This document shows, in pieces, positions 8,113 through 16,031 of a DNA stretch of 64,000 nt. Location of the stretch: the NCBI RefSeq assembly GCF_000317515.1, contig NC_019738.1, positions 781,501 to 845,500 on the forward strand. Direction: 5' to 3'. Every line of letters begins with the position of its first letter. Position 1 is the first letter of the stretch. Under the pieces are notes generated by a model. That model had not been told where the DNA came from. It ran no database searches and saw only the letters and a list, made by a program, of their open reading frames with translations. The stretch comes from Allocoleopsis franciscana PCC 7113. GTDB lineage: Bacteria; Cyanobacteriota; Cyanobacteriia; Cyanobacteriales; Coleofasciculaceae. Both the position numbers and the translations under genes were made by a program.

Positions 8113-8946
8113 TTAGGACGCTGCCTGCTTGAGAACGGATTCGATCGCATCCCGTAAACTAGCCGATTGGGGTAACCGTTTACGAATCCGACTTTTCAAC
8201 CATGCCCAACACTTTTCAATCCGATTGAGATCTGGCGAATAAGGCGGCAGATAGACGATCTGACACCCTGCGGCTTCAATTCCCTTGGGCAATGCGACCG
8301 CCTTTCTGGAAACGTCGCGTTCCTGCGCTTTTTCCACTAAACCCACCAGATTGCCCCGTAACTGTACAGAACCGCCGATATCCGACTGCTTTGTAGTGGA
8401 AGCATCAGCGGTGCCGGAAAGCACTAGCGTACCTGGAGACTGGGGCACCACAAGACCTGAATCAGTGAGTACCACCTGACCGACATCATTCACCGTCAAT
8501 CCCTTGGCTGGAGAACCCGCATTACCAGTCAGTAACTGGGGTAGGGAGAGAGGAGTGGGGAGTAGGGCGTTAGAGGTGGCAGGAAGGGTGCAATTCGTCG
8601 AACTCCCGCAGGGTTGAATCTCTAAATTGAGCAAGTGACCCGATAGAGAAATTCGTATCAGGTTTTGTCCCGGCACAGCCGCAATGCTCAGGTTCCCGCC
8701 GGGTGCCTTTAGCTCACCTGTACTGAGCACTGTGCCGCCCAGTAAGGTGAGATTTTTCCCTTCACTGACAGCCAGTTGACCCGTATTAATGATCGCTCCG
8801 GGTGCTCCGGAGGTGCCAAAGGCAAAGGTACTGGGCGTCTCAATTAAGGCAGAATAATCATTTGTACCAACAGCGTTGAACCCGTTGTTGTTACCAAACC
8901 CAATTCTGGTGGCTGTCGTGGCAGTAAAGTCACCCGGAACGTTCAA
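8113..8946 (-). pseudogene. Haemagglutinin-like secretion fragment fused to an IS630 transposase tail
   Basis: One continuous frame joins two unrelated proteins. The first part (8946 down to about 8335) reads VPGDFTATTATRIGFG, FNAVGTNDYSALIETPS, GKNLTLLGGTVLSTG and GGNLSIAAVPG. This is typical of the haemagglutination-activity region of cyanobacterial two-partner-secretion exoproteins, but the N-terminus with signal peptide and the repeat-rich C-terminus are missing. The last roughly 60 residues (about 8330-8113) read AGCQIVYLPPYSPDLNRIEK and WAWLKSRIRKRLP, the C-terminal DDE motif of IS630 transposases. The frame opens with TTG and a stop lies just upstream. It is best read as debris from an IS630-type rearrangement in an exoprotein gene. 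Confidence 0.8.
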
Positions 8947-9187
8947 CTGAATAGATGTTTCCCTTTACAAAAACTGATGAAATGATTAAGAAATTCTATG
9001 TACCAGCTCTATGACTTCGGTATTAAAACTAAAGAAAGGGTTAATAGCTTGTATTACAAGGGTTGAGCGCCTTTGCGGGTTACTCTCTCCAAGCTAGCCC
9101 AATGCCTCGGTACGTGAGGAGCTGGATTGCTGAGTTCTTCACAGTTTGTTACAAAGATATAGAGAACTCTCGTGGATCAACAGCGGT

Positions 9188-9982
9188 ATGTTTGGTGGCT
9201 TTACCGGTTCAAAAACTCCTACTGGCACGGACTGGGGAGAGCAAATGCTCAATACCGTCGCCAGCAAAACGATTCGCCACCTATTCACTCAAAGCGAGTC
9301 AGTGGAGGTTTCGGTGCGCTGCTATCCTTCAAGCAAATTGTTGCAGGGTAGCATTGACAGCCTCAAGATGAGTGGTCGTGGTTTGGTGATTCGCCAGCAG
9401 TTCCGGACGGAGGAAATGTCCTTTGAAACGGATGCCATCTCCCTTGACTTTAGCTCGGTTCTCAAGGGTCAGATGAACATCAAGCAGCCCACCCAGGCGA
9501 TCGCACAGGTTGTCCTCACGGAAGAGGATATCAATAAATCCTTTAAAGCAGAACTGGTCAGGAAGCAACTAGAGAATATTACCAGCCCAGCCTTGAGCGA
9601 GTTGTCCGGGGGTGAGCCAATTTCTTTTACTGATGTGCAAGTTACTTTGCAACCCAACAACCAATTACGTTTGTTTGCCAAAGCCAATCTGCCTGAGCAG
9701 GGTCTAGTGCCGATTAGTATGAAATCTACCCTGGCGGTTGAGCGGCGGCGTCGTATCCTGTTTCAAAACTCCCAATTTGAACCAGAGGATATACCAGAGT
9801 CTTTGCGGGAAATATCACAAAAGTTAGCAACCGCACTGGATGAGATCTTGAATAATATGGTGGATCTGGATCGGTTCAACCTTGATGGCGTCACGCTGCG
9901 AATTAATCGTCTGGAAACTCATGGCAAAAAGCTGATTTTCAGTGGTTACGCCCAAATTGAGCGCGTTCCCAATACTCCATAA
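9188..9982 (+). CDS. DUF2993 (LmeA-like lipid-binding) protein
   Basis: The product from ATG 9188 is 264 residues beginning MFGGFTGSKTPTG. It shows the cyanobacterial DUF2993 signature: SVEVSVRCYPSSKLLQGSID, ALIR-like KMSGRGLVIR, and EEMSFETDAISLDF. DUF2993 includes mycobacterial LmeA, a lipid-binding envelope protein; the cyanobacterial role is unknown. The frame can be extended to a TTG at 9146, but MFGG is the usual family start. It is the first gene of a tight cluster, with tolQ/exbB starting 15 bp after its stop. No signal peptide is visible. Confidence 0.82.
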   Translation: MFGGFTGSKTPTGTDWGEQMLNTVASKTIRHLFTQSESVEVSVRCYPSSKLLQGSIDSLKMSGRGLVIRQQFRTEEMSFETDAISLDFSSVLKGQMNIKQPTQAIAQVVLTEEDINKSFKAELVRKQLENITSPALSELSGGEPISFTDVQVTLQPNNQLRLFAKANLPEQGLVPISMKSTLAVERRRRILFQNSQFEPEDIPESLREISQKLATALDEILNNMVDLDRFNLDGVTLRINRLETHGKKLIFSGYAQIERVPNTP

Positions 9983-9996
9983 CCTGAAAGCACATA

Positions 9997-10656
9997 ATGT
10001 CAATTAGTGGTTTCTTTGCGGCGGGTGGGGTTGTAATGTGGCCCCTTTTGGTGTTATCTATCCTTGCGAGCGCACTGATTTTGGAGCGCATTATCTTTTG
10101 GCAACAAGTCACCAAGCGTCAGAAGCCCATCATTCAAGCCTCTCTTAGGCTTTACCTACAAGACCCTCAATCCGCCTACAATATCCTAGAAAAAAATAGC
10201 GACCTGCCGATCGCACGAATTTTTCTGGCAGCGCTAGAAATGGAAAACCCCACGCCAGAGGAATTTCGGCTAGCACTAGAAAGTGCGGCTCAAGCGGAGA
10301 TGCCTATCCTCAAGCGTTTCAATACAGGATTTGAAACGATTATCGCGGTTTCTCCCTTGCTCGGTCTTTTAGGTACCATTCTGGGCTTGATTACCTCTTT
10401 TGCCGCGATGCGAGTGGGCGATATTGGCACGAGCAATACCCCTGGTGTTACAGGCGGAATCAGTGAGGCTTTAATCTCAACCGTAGGGGGGTTGTGTGTT
10501 GCCATCTTTACCCTGATATTTGCCAACTCCTTTCGAGGGCTATATCGTCGTCAACTCGCCTTAATTCAGGAGTATGGTGGTAAGCTAGAGCTGCTCTATC
10601 GTCGTTACTATGCCTATGGGAGACTACCTTATGTAGCAGCTCAGGAGCCAGAATGA
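9997..10656 (+). CDS. MotA/TolQ/ExbB proton-channel family protein
   Basis: The 219-residue protein has an N-terminal membrane helix (about 10-30), a cytoplasmic loop, and two C-terminal helices: VSPLLGLLGTILGLITSF and ALISTVGGLCVAIFTLI. The order and the LLGLLGTILGLI motif are those of TolQ/ExbB. In known systems this subunit pairs with an ExbD/TolR protein to use the proton gradient at the inner membrane. No exbD/tolR follows here; the next gene is a GNAT enzyme overlapping by 4 bp. The partner must be encoded elsewhere or the complex is unusual. Confidence 0.88.
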   Translation: MSISGFFAAGGVVMWPLLVLSILASALILERIIFWQQVTKRQKPIIQASLRLYLQDPQSAYNILEKNSDLPIARIFLAALEMENPTPEEFRLALESAAQAEMPILKRFNTGFETIIAVSPLLGLLGTILGLITSFAAMRVGDIGTSNTPGVTGGISEALISTVGGLCVAIFTLIFANSFRGLYRRQLALIQEYGGKLELLYRRYYAYGRLPYVAAQEPE

Positions 10657-11498
10657 AACTCAAGCATCTCACTCAGGCAAATCAAGATTACGAACAAACC
10701 CGAAACTTCTTACTTCAGCACGAAGCGTATCACAGCTTGATGTTTGGTCTGCTGGATACCATCGTTTACTCTCCCCATCGCTTCAAATCTCAACCCTATG
10801 TCGCCATGGTGGAAAAGAATGATACGGTTTTAGCGGTTGCCCTGCAAACACCACCTCGCAAGCTTTTGCTATCGCGAGTTGAGGACGTTCAGGCGATCGC
10901 ACTCATCGCCCAAGACTTGTATTCTAGGCAAGCACAACTACCGGGAGTGATGGCTACAGCATCAGCCGCTAAAGCCTTTGCCCAACATTGGCAAGAATTG
11001 ACGGGACAACCTTACCACGAAGGAACGCGAGAGCGCTTCTATCAACTCGAAACCGTACAGCCTACTCCCGTTGTCAACGGACATTTACGACAGGCTACAC
11101 TGGGCGATCGCGAATTATTGATTGATTGGTGTCGTGCCTTTATGGAAGAAGTCTCAGAGGAAATCGTCGATTGGGAGGCGGAGGAAGTTGTGGATCGCTA
11201 TTTGGCGGAAGGAAGTCTGCATTTTTGGCAAGATAACATTCCCTTATCCTTGGCTAACTTCTATAGTTCAACACCCAATGGCGTGAGAATTAATTTAGTT
11301 TACACTCCACCAGAGCATCGAAGAAAGGGTTATGCTACCGCTTGTGTGGCGGCGTTGAGTCAAGCCTTACTGGATCGGGGATATAAATATTGTTTCTTGT
11401 CTACAGATTTAACTGATCCTGCCCCAAATCACCTTTATCAGGCGATCGGATATCAGCCTTTGGATGATTATATGCAGCACTACGGGTTTGATAGCTGA
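10653..11498 (+). CDS. GNAT-family N-acetyltransferase
   Basis: The 281-residue product starts with an ATG inside the upstream stop (ATGA overlap), suggesting translational coupling. The acetyl-CoA-binding region is visible as INLVYTPPEHRRKGYATACV (motif A, with the RRKGYA loop) near residue 215, then CFLSTDLTDPAPNHLYQAIG. The N-terminal half (about 1-135) is a divergent second GNAT-like domain common in this family. The substrate is unknown. Co-transcription with DUF2993 and tolQ/exbB is likely from spacing. Confidence 0.85.
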   Translation: MKLKHLTQANQDYEQTRNFLLQHEAYHSLMFGLLDTIVYSPHRFKSQPYVAMVEKNDTVLAVALQTPPRKLLLSRVEDVQAIALIAQDLYSRQAQLPGVMATASAAKAFAQHWQELTGQPYHEGTRERFYQLETVQPTPVVNGHLRQATLGDRELLIDWCRAFMEEVSEEIVDWEAEEVVDRYLAEGSLHFWQDNIPLSLANFYSSTPNGVRINLVYTPPEHRRKGYATACVAALSQALLDRGYKYCFLSTDLTDPAPNHLYQAIGYQPLDDYMQHYGFDS

Positions 11499-11768
11499 TA
11501 CAGGGGAATATAGGTGCAGTTGCTCTACTGTCACTCGTGATGTAAGCTTCTGCCAGTTTCGTGCTAAAACATGTGGGAAGTATGTATATGCTGTGATGTG
11601 TCTAATCTATCGGCAATTTCCCTTTTTGATTAGCGCTCTTGTTACCCGCGAAATCAACTGAAAGAGTATAAGGCTAAAGGTTATTCCTAAAAAAACAAAC
11701 ATCTGCTATTGAAATACTTGAATTCTTAAAAAATTAATCGCTTAATTCGGTGTGAGGATTGAAATTTA

Positions 11769-13370
11769 ATGCGAGTTTTACTGATTTATCCCCTGTTTCC
11801 TAAAAGCTTTTGGTCTTTTGAAAAAACGTTAGCCTTGCTGGGTCGCAAGGCAATGCTTCCCCCCTTAGGATTAGTCACAGTGGCAGCTATTCTGCCCCAA
11901 ACCTGGGAATTTAAGCTGGTGGATCGCAATGTCAGCCAGGTAACGGAAGCCGAGTGGGAGTGGGCAGATTTAGTGATTCTTTCTGCCATGATTGTGCAAA
12001 AGGAAGATTTCTTAGCGCAAATTCAGGAAGCGAAACGGCGAGGGAAAGCGGTTGCTGTCGGTGGTCCTTACCCAACAGCGTTACCCCACGAAGCCGAAGC
12101 ATCGGGTGCTGACTATTTGATTTTAGATGAAGGGGAAATTACTTTACCCTTGTTTATAGACGCCATTGAACGGGGTGAGTCCTCTGGTATCTTCCGATCT
12201 GGGGGAGAGAAACCGGATGTCACGAACACTCCGATTCCTCGCTTCGATTTACTGGAATTTGACGCTTATTCGGAAATGTCCGTTCAGTTTTCGCGAGGCT
12301 GTCCGTTTCAGTGCGAATTCTGTGACATTATTGTCCTCTATGGTCGCAAACCCCGGACTAAAACCCCAGCTCAACTTTTGGCGGAATTAGAACGCCTTTA
12401 TGAGTTAGGTTGGCGACGCAGTATTTTTATGGTGGATGATAACTTCATTGGCAATAAGCGTAATGTCAAGTTATTTCTGAAAGAATTAAAACCCTGGATG
12501 GTAGAACACGGGTATCCGTTCTCATTTGCCACTGAGGCATCAGTGGATTTGGCTAAAGACCAAGAACTGATGGATTGGATGGTTCAATGTAATTTTGGGG
12601 CGGTGTTTTTAGGGATTGAGACACCGGATGAAGAAAGTTTAGCCTTGACACAAAAGTATCAGAATACGAGAGACTCTTTAAGTGAGGCCGTACATGCGAT
12701 TACTCGCTCAGGATTGCGAGTGATGGCTGGGTTTATTATTGGCTTTGATGGGGAAAAATCGGGCGCAGGCGATCGCATTGTCCAATTTGTGGAAAAAACG
12801 GCAATTCCTACCGCCTTATTCAGCATGTTGCAAGCCCTACCCGACACTGCTTTGTGGCATCGATTAAAGAAAGAAGGACGGCTGCGAATCGAATCCGCAA
12901 ATATCAATCAAACGACATTGATGAACTTTGTGCCAACTCGTCCGTTGGAAGAGATTGCTAATGAATATATTGATGCCTTTTGGAGATTATATGAACCAGC
13001 GTGTTTTTTAGATCGCACCTACCGTCACTATCGCATTTTAGGTGAAGCCACCTATCCGAAGAAGGAAAAATCTGTTAAGAAAAAGTTAAATTGGGTGGTG
13101 GTTCGAGCGCTACTGACTATTTGCTGGCGGCAGGGAGTTGTTCGTAATACTCGTTGGCAATTCTGGCGCAATTTTATGAATATGTATCGCTACAATCGGG
13201 GTGGTTTGAGCAGTTATCTATCTACTTGTGCTCAAATTGAACATTTTATGGAGTATCGCCAGATTGTTAAGGAACAAATTGAAGCGCAATTAGCCGAGTT
13301 TTTAGCGCAGGAAGCCCAATTAAAGGAAACTTCCGAGGATACTAAAATGCCTGCGCGTCTTAGTGCGTAG
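11769..13370 (+). CDS. B12-binding radical SAM protein with DUF4070-like C-terminus
   Basis: The 533-residue enzyme has an N-terminal cobalamin-binding-like domain (MRVLLIYPLFPKSFWSFE, PPLGLVTVAAILP, VAVGGPYPTALPHEAE, residues about 1-150). The radical SAM barrel follows, with QFSRGCPFQCEFCDI (Cx3Cx2C) near residue 180, then FMVDDNFIGNKRNVKLF and AVFLGIETPDEESL. The C-terminal 150 residues are helical and resemble DUF4070, found in B12-dependent methylase-like proteins such as the hopanoid methylase HpnP group. I cannot assign HpnP itself. The substrate is unknown. The gene is monocistronic with an AT-rich leader. Confidence 0.85.
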   Translation: MRVLLIYPLFPKSFWSFEKTLALLGRKAMLPPLGLVTVAAILPQTWEFKLVDRNVSQVTEAEWEWADLVILSAMIVQKEDFLAQIQEAKRRGKAVAVGGPYPTALPHEAEASGADYLILDEGEITLPLFIDAIERGESSGIFRSGGEKPDVTNTPIPRFDLLEFDAYSEMSVQFSRGCPFQCEFCDIIVLYGRKPRTKTPAQLLAELERLYELGWRRSIFMVDDNFIGNKRNVKLFLKELKPWMVEHGYPFSFATEASVDLAKDQELMDWMVQCNFGAVFLGIETPDEESLALTQKYQNTRDSLSEAVHAITRSGLRVMAGFIIGFDGEKSGAGDRIVQFVEKTAIPTALFSMLQALPDTALWHRLKKEGRLRIESANINQTTLMNFVPTRPLEEIANEYIDAFWRLYEPACFLDRTYRHYRILGEATYPKKEKSVKKKLNWVVVRALLTICWRQGVVRNTRWQFWRNFMNMYRYNRGGLSSYLSTCAQIEHFMEYRQIVKEQIEAQLAEFLAQEAQLKETSEDTKMPARLSA

Positions 13371-13517
13371 GCTATTTTCCGTGGGGTGAGCATCTTGCTT
13401 ACCCTATTTATATCGTTAATGAGAGCGAATCAGTGGGTAGGCAAATTGTAGGTTTTTAACGCAGAGTTCGCAGTGGCTCGCGCAGAGGAGCGCAGAGGTT
13501 TTGGGAGAAGAGGTTAG
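13371..13517. repeat. Short repeats between convergent genes
   Basis: A REP-like hairpin, GGGTGAGCATCTTGCTTACCC, lies near 13384-13404. A run of CGCAGAG-type repeats lies at about 13459-13500. Both kinds are common noncoding cyanobacterial repeats. The region separates two convergent genes, so the hairpin may end transcripts. Confidence 0.5.
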
Positions 13518-14819
13518 TTAGTTGTGATGCCATAAGTTCTTGAAAAGCTGATTCTCCCGGATAGCATCAAAGGAAGAATCAGTTTTGGCTTTTTCCCTAA
13601 GTTGTTCTGGGTTGAAGTTGATCGCATGTTTTAGGGTTTCAATGGCTGTGGATACATTGCCTAACAAGGCATAACAACAAGCTTTGTTGTACCAAGCATC
13701 AGGATAATTGGGTTTAATTTGAATGGCTTTATCATAGGATGCGATCGCGTCTTCATACCGCTTCCACTTCTCAAGTGTCTTAGCTCTGTAAAACCAAACT
13801 TCATCTAGGTTTTCCTCGATTTCAATAGCCTTATCGTATGAAGCAATGGCTTGGTCGTATTGTTGTAATTCTCCGAGTATCCAGCCTCTGACAAACCAAG
13901 CATGAGCCTCCTCTGGCTGGATTTGAATTATCTTTTCATAGGCAACCAAGGCTTCTTCATATCGTTGTAATTGATAAAGTAAGGAAGCTTTTGCATACCA
14001 AGCTTCGGAGTATTTGGGTTGAATTTTAATCGCTGCCTCATAGGATGCGATCGCCTCCTCATAACGTTGCGATTTTCGTAACTTTTCACCTCGGTTATAC
14101 CACCCAACTTCTTTACGTCTAAATAGCCATAAACAACCCACCAATCCTAAGATTAAAATATTCGATTGTTGTCGAAAAAGATAATATCCATGACCTGCCA
14201 TCTGTGGAGATATACCCAGAAAATCACTAATGGTATAAGTCCAATTCCAAAACAATTGATTTAATGGCTGAACATACCAAAGCAAGGCAAAAAGAATCCA
14301 TATTCCATACTTGCTAAATTTGTTCAGCTTAATCTGTGTTTTTCGGGGTAACCATGGCTCAATAATTCCATAACCATCCAGGGGGGGAATGGGCAGTAAA
14401 TTGAGCAAGACACTCGCAATTTCTAAGAGGACTAGAAATGCCAAACTGGGCCAAATCCAGTGTTCTACAGATGGCGTCGCCCAACCTAACCCAAAAGGAA
14501 TCGTCAGTAGTATCGTGACAACGATGCTGGCAAAGGGGCCGGCGGCTGAAACAGCACTTTTCCACCAGCGGCTGCGTAAGCGACGATGATTAATATAAAC
14601 AGCCCCTCCCGGCAGTGCAATACCACCCATCAAGAGAAAAAGAATTGGTAGGAGGAGGCTATAAACGGGGTGGGTATATTTGAGCGGGTTTAATGTTAAA
14701 TATCCCTTATCTTTTACTGACTTATCTCCACCCAAATAAGCTACTACCGCGTGTCCGAACTCATGTATGCAAACTGATAAAATCCAACCGAGACAAATGA
14801 ACACGGCGATCAGCCACAC
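13518..14819 (-). CDS. M50 (site-2-type) metalloprotease fused to TPR repeats
   Basis: The 433-residue protein starts at GTG 14819 with AGGAGG about 9 nt upstream. Residues 1-225 form a membrane domain with the zinc motif HEFGHAVVAYLGG (HExxH, residues about 19-23) and the second motif LLPIPPLDGYGI (about 146-157), both diagnostic of M50/site-2 proteases. Residues about 238-425 hold at least four tetratricopeptide repeats (YEEAIASYEAAIKIQPKYSE and similar), predicted to be cytoplasmic. This suggests intramembrane cleavage of a substrate recruited by the TPRs. The gene is divergent from the c-di-AMP riboswitch transcript. Confidence 0.88.
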   Translation of the reverse strand: MWLIAVFICLGWILSVCIHEFGHAVVAYLGGDKSVKDKGYLTLNPLKYTHPVYSLLLPILFLLMGGIALPGGAVYINHRRLRSRWWKSAVSAAGPFASIVVTILLTIPFGLGWATPSVEHWIWPSLAFLVLLEIASVLLNLLPIPPLDGYGIIEPWLPRKTQIKLNKFSKYGIWILFALLWYVQPLNQLFWNWTYTISDFLGISPQMAGHGYYLFRQQSNILILGLVGCLWLFRRKEVGWYNRGEKLRKSQRYEEAIASYEAAIKIQPKYSEAWYAKASLLYQLQRYEEALVAYEKIIQIQPEEAHAWFVRGWILGELQQYDQAIASYDKAIEIEENLDEVWFYRAKTLEKWKRYEDAIASYDKAIQIKPNYPDAWYNKACCYALLGNVSTAIETLKHAINFNPEQLREKAKTDSSFDAIRENQLFKNLWHHN

Positions 14820-15002
14820 GGTTTCTTCCTCCTAAGATGAAAAACTAATTGATACTAAGATAGCGGTCTTGCAGGGTAATTCACCTAACTTGATAAATCT
14901 GAAGAATTATTACTTTAACTAGACAAATCCTACACAAGGGAGTAATACTCTTAAAAAGTAAGTGGGTAGCCTAATTTTCTTCAAGATTGACCCATTCAAT
15001 CA
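14820..15002. other. Divergent promoter region before the riboswitch
   Basis: This AT-rich stretch lies between the M50 gene start and the riboswitch. It should hold the leftward promoter for the protease and the rightward promoter for the riboswitch RNA. No specific operator is recognised. Confidence 0.4.
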
Positions 15003-15140
15003 AGTCTTAACTTGGAGAAGAACGGAGGAACCAATTTTTGGGGCAAATCTCACTCAGCGTGAGACAGACACCTTCCAGTCTGAGTCCGTCAGCTAACTCC
15101 GTAGGCAATGGAAGGAGCACCATTGACATCAGCTTAAGGT
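15003..15140 (+). ncRNA. c-di-AMP riboswitch (ydaO/yuaA type)
   Basis: The conserved ydaO elements appear in order. AACGGAGGAACCAA is at about 15021-15034 and TTTTTGGGGCAAATC follows at once. A CTCAC/GTGAG hairpin is at about 15050-15063. The diagnostic GTCCGTCAGCTAAC and CCGTAGGC close the core at about 15084-15107. CTTAA (15006-15010) can pair with TTAAG (15134-15138) as the closing stem. In known cases this aptamer binds c-di-AMP and switches expression of potassium or osmolyte transport and cell-wall genes off. Here no such gene follows directly. A possible expression-platform hairpin lies at 15167-15203, followed by TTTCTTG. Confidence 0.9.
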
Positions 15141-15642
15141 AAGCCGTTGTCCTTGGGGTCTCCTAGCGAATAATATGATCACTTAGTTAGTGTCAGCTAT
15201 TCGTTTCTTGACCCACCTCGCAAAACGCCACAAGTATAAAGGGGTATGGATGATGACTTACAAAGAATGGCTTCGGCAAGAACGAGTATAAGATTAATTG
15301 ATTGACTGCTGATCATACTGATTGAATTGCATTCTTTGCATCAAATTTCCTCTGTCGATTTTAAAGATTATGGAAAATGGAAACGAAAATGAATAGCACT
15401 GCACCATTACGAACTGAACACACTTCACAACATGAATTTTTAAATTCAGCCAACTTTCCTAAAGTGAATACAATGAAATATGCTCTTCATCAATCTTCCT
15501 TTGAAATTGAAGGTATTCCTAATATATTGAGTCATAATCACAATTTGAAAAGAAAATATCAAAATAGAAGTAGATTTATTTGACTTACCCACTTAACACT
15601 GAGCGATAGTCATTGTTGAAGAACTGAAGAGGAAGAGCGAAA
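15141..15642 (+). other. Long leader or degenerate region after the riboswitch
   Basis: A stem CGAATA (15167-15172) with TATTCG (15198-15203) may be the riboswitch terminator. Two very short frames follow (ATGATGACTTAC at 15250, 13 codons; ATGGAAAATGGA at 15370, 8 codons). I see no conserved gene until 15643. One explanation is that the original riboswitch target has been lost; another is that it is a tiny peptide or the 80-aa gene downstream. Confidence 0.4.
15377..15583 (+). CDS. Candidate small protein, 68 aa (weak)
   Basis: The frame begins METKMNSTAPLRTEH and ends in basic residues (LKRKYQNRSRF). It has no recognisable domain and no clear ribosome-binding site. It lies in the region controlled by the riboswitch, which is the only reason to list it. 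Confidence 0.2.
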   Translation: METKMNSTAPLRTEHTSQHEFLNSANFPKVNTMKYALHQSSFEIEGIPNILSHNHNLKRKYQNRSRFI

Positions 15643-15885
15643 ATGAGAATAAAAAATCGTAGCTTTTTTAATTACGTAGATTTTTTTACGGCTGACAATT
15701 TCCGCCTAATTGGAGAATATGCTGATCAAAAGCTGTTTTTAATTGGTAGAGCCAAAGGATACGGCGATCCAATTGTTGCCATCTGCCAAACTGACGAGCC
15801 AAGTCAGGAAGAATTATCCGCTTATGACCTTTACGAGCTAATGAAGTTTAGCCATAGTCCTGTCAAACTGACTGAAGCTATTTAG
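15643..15885 (+). CDS. Hypothetical protein, 80 aa
   Basis: The 80-residue product starts MRIKNRSFFNYVDFFTADNF and contains LIGEYADQKLFLIGRAKGYG and an acidic C-terminal half. A purine-rich ribosome-binding site (GAAGAGGAAGAG) sits just upstream. It looks like a small soluble alpha/beta protein; I do not recognise the family. It is the first well-supported gene downstream of the c-di-AMP riboswitch, about 500 bp away, so it is a candidate target. Confidence 0.6.
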   Translation: MRIKNRSFFNYVDFFTADNFRLIGEYADQKLFLIGRAKGYGDPIVAICQTDEPSQEELSAYDLYELMKFSHSPVKLTEAI

Positions 15886-16031
15886 GACAAGAGATCCTCT
15901 GCTGTTTGTGATCTATCCCGTTTGAGCGCAACTTCGTATAACATGACGCCGGGATCATGCTTGTTCTGGGAGTCCTTCATGGCAAAGTTGAGCGTCTGGT
16001 GTAGAGTGGTTTAGCGAACAAGCTCCACATC

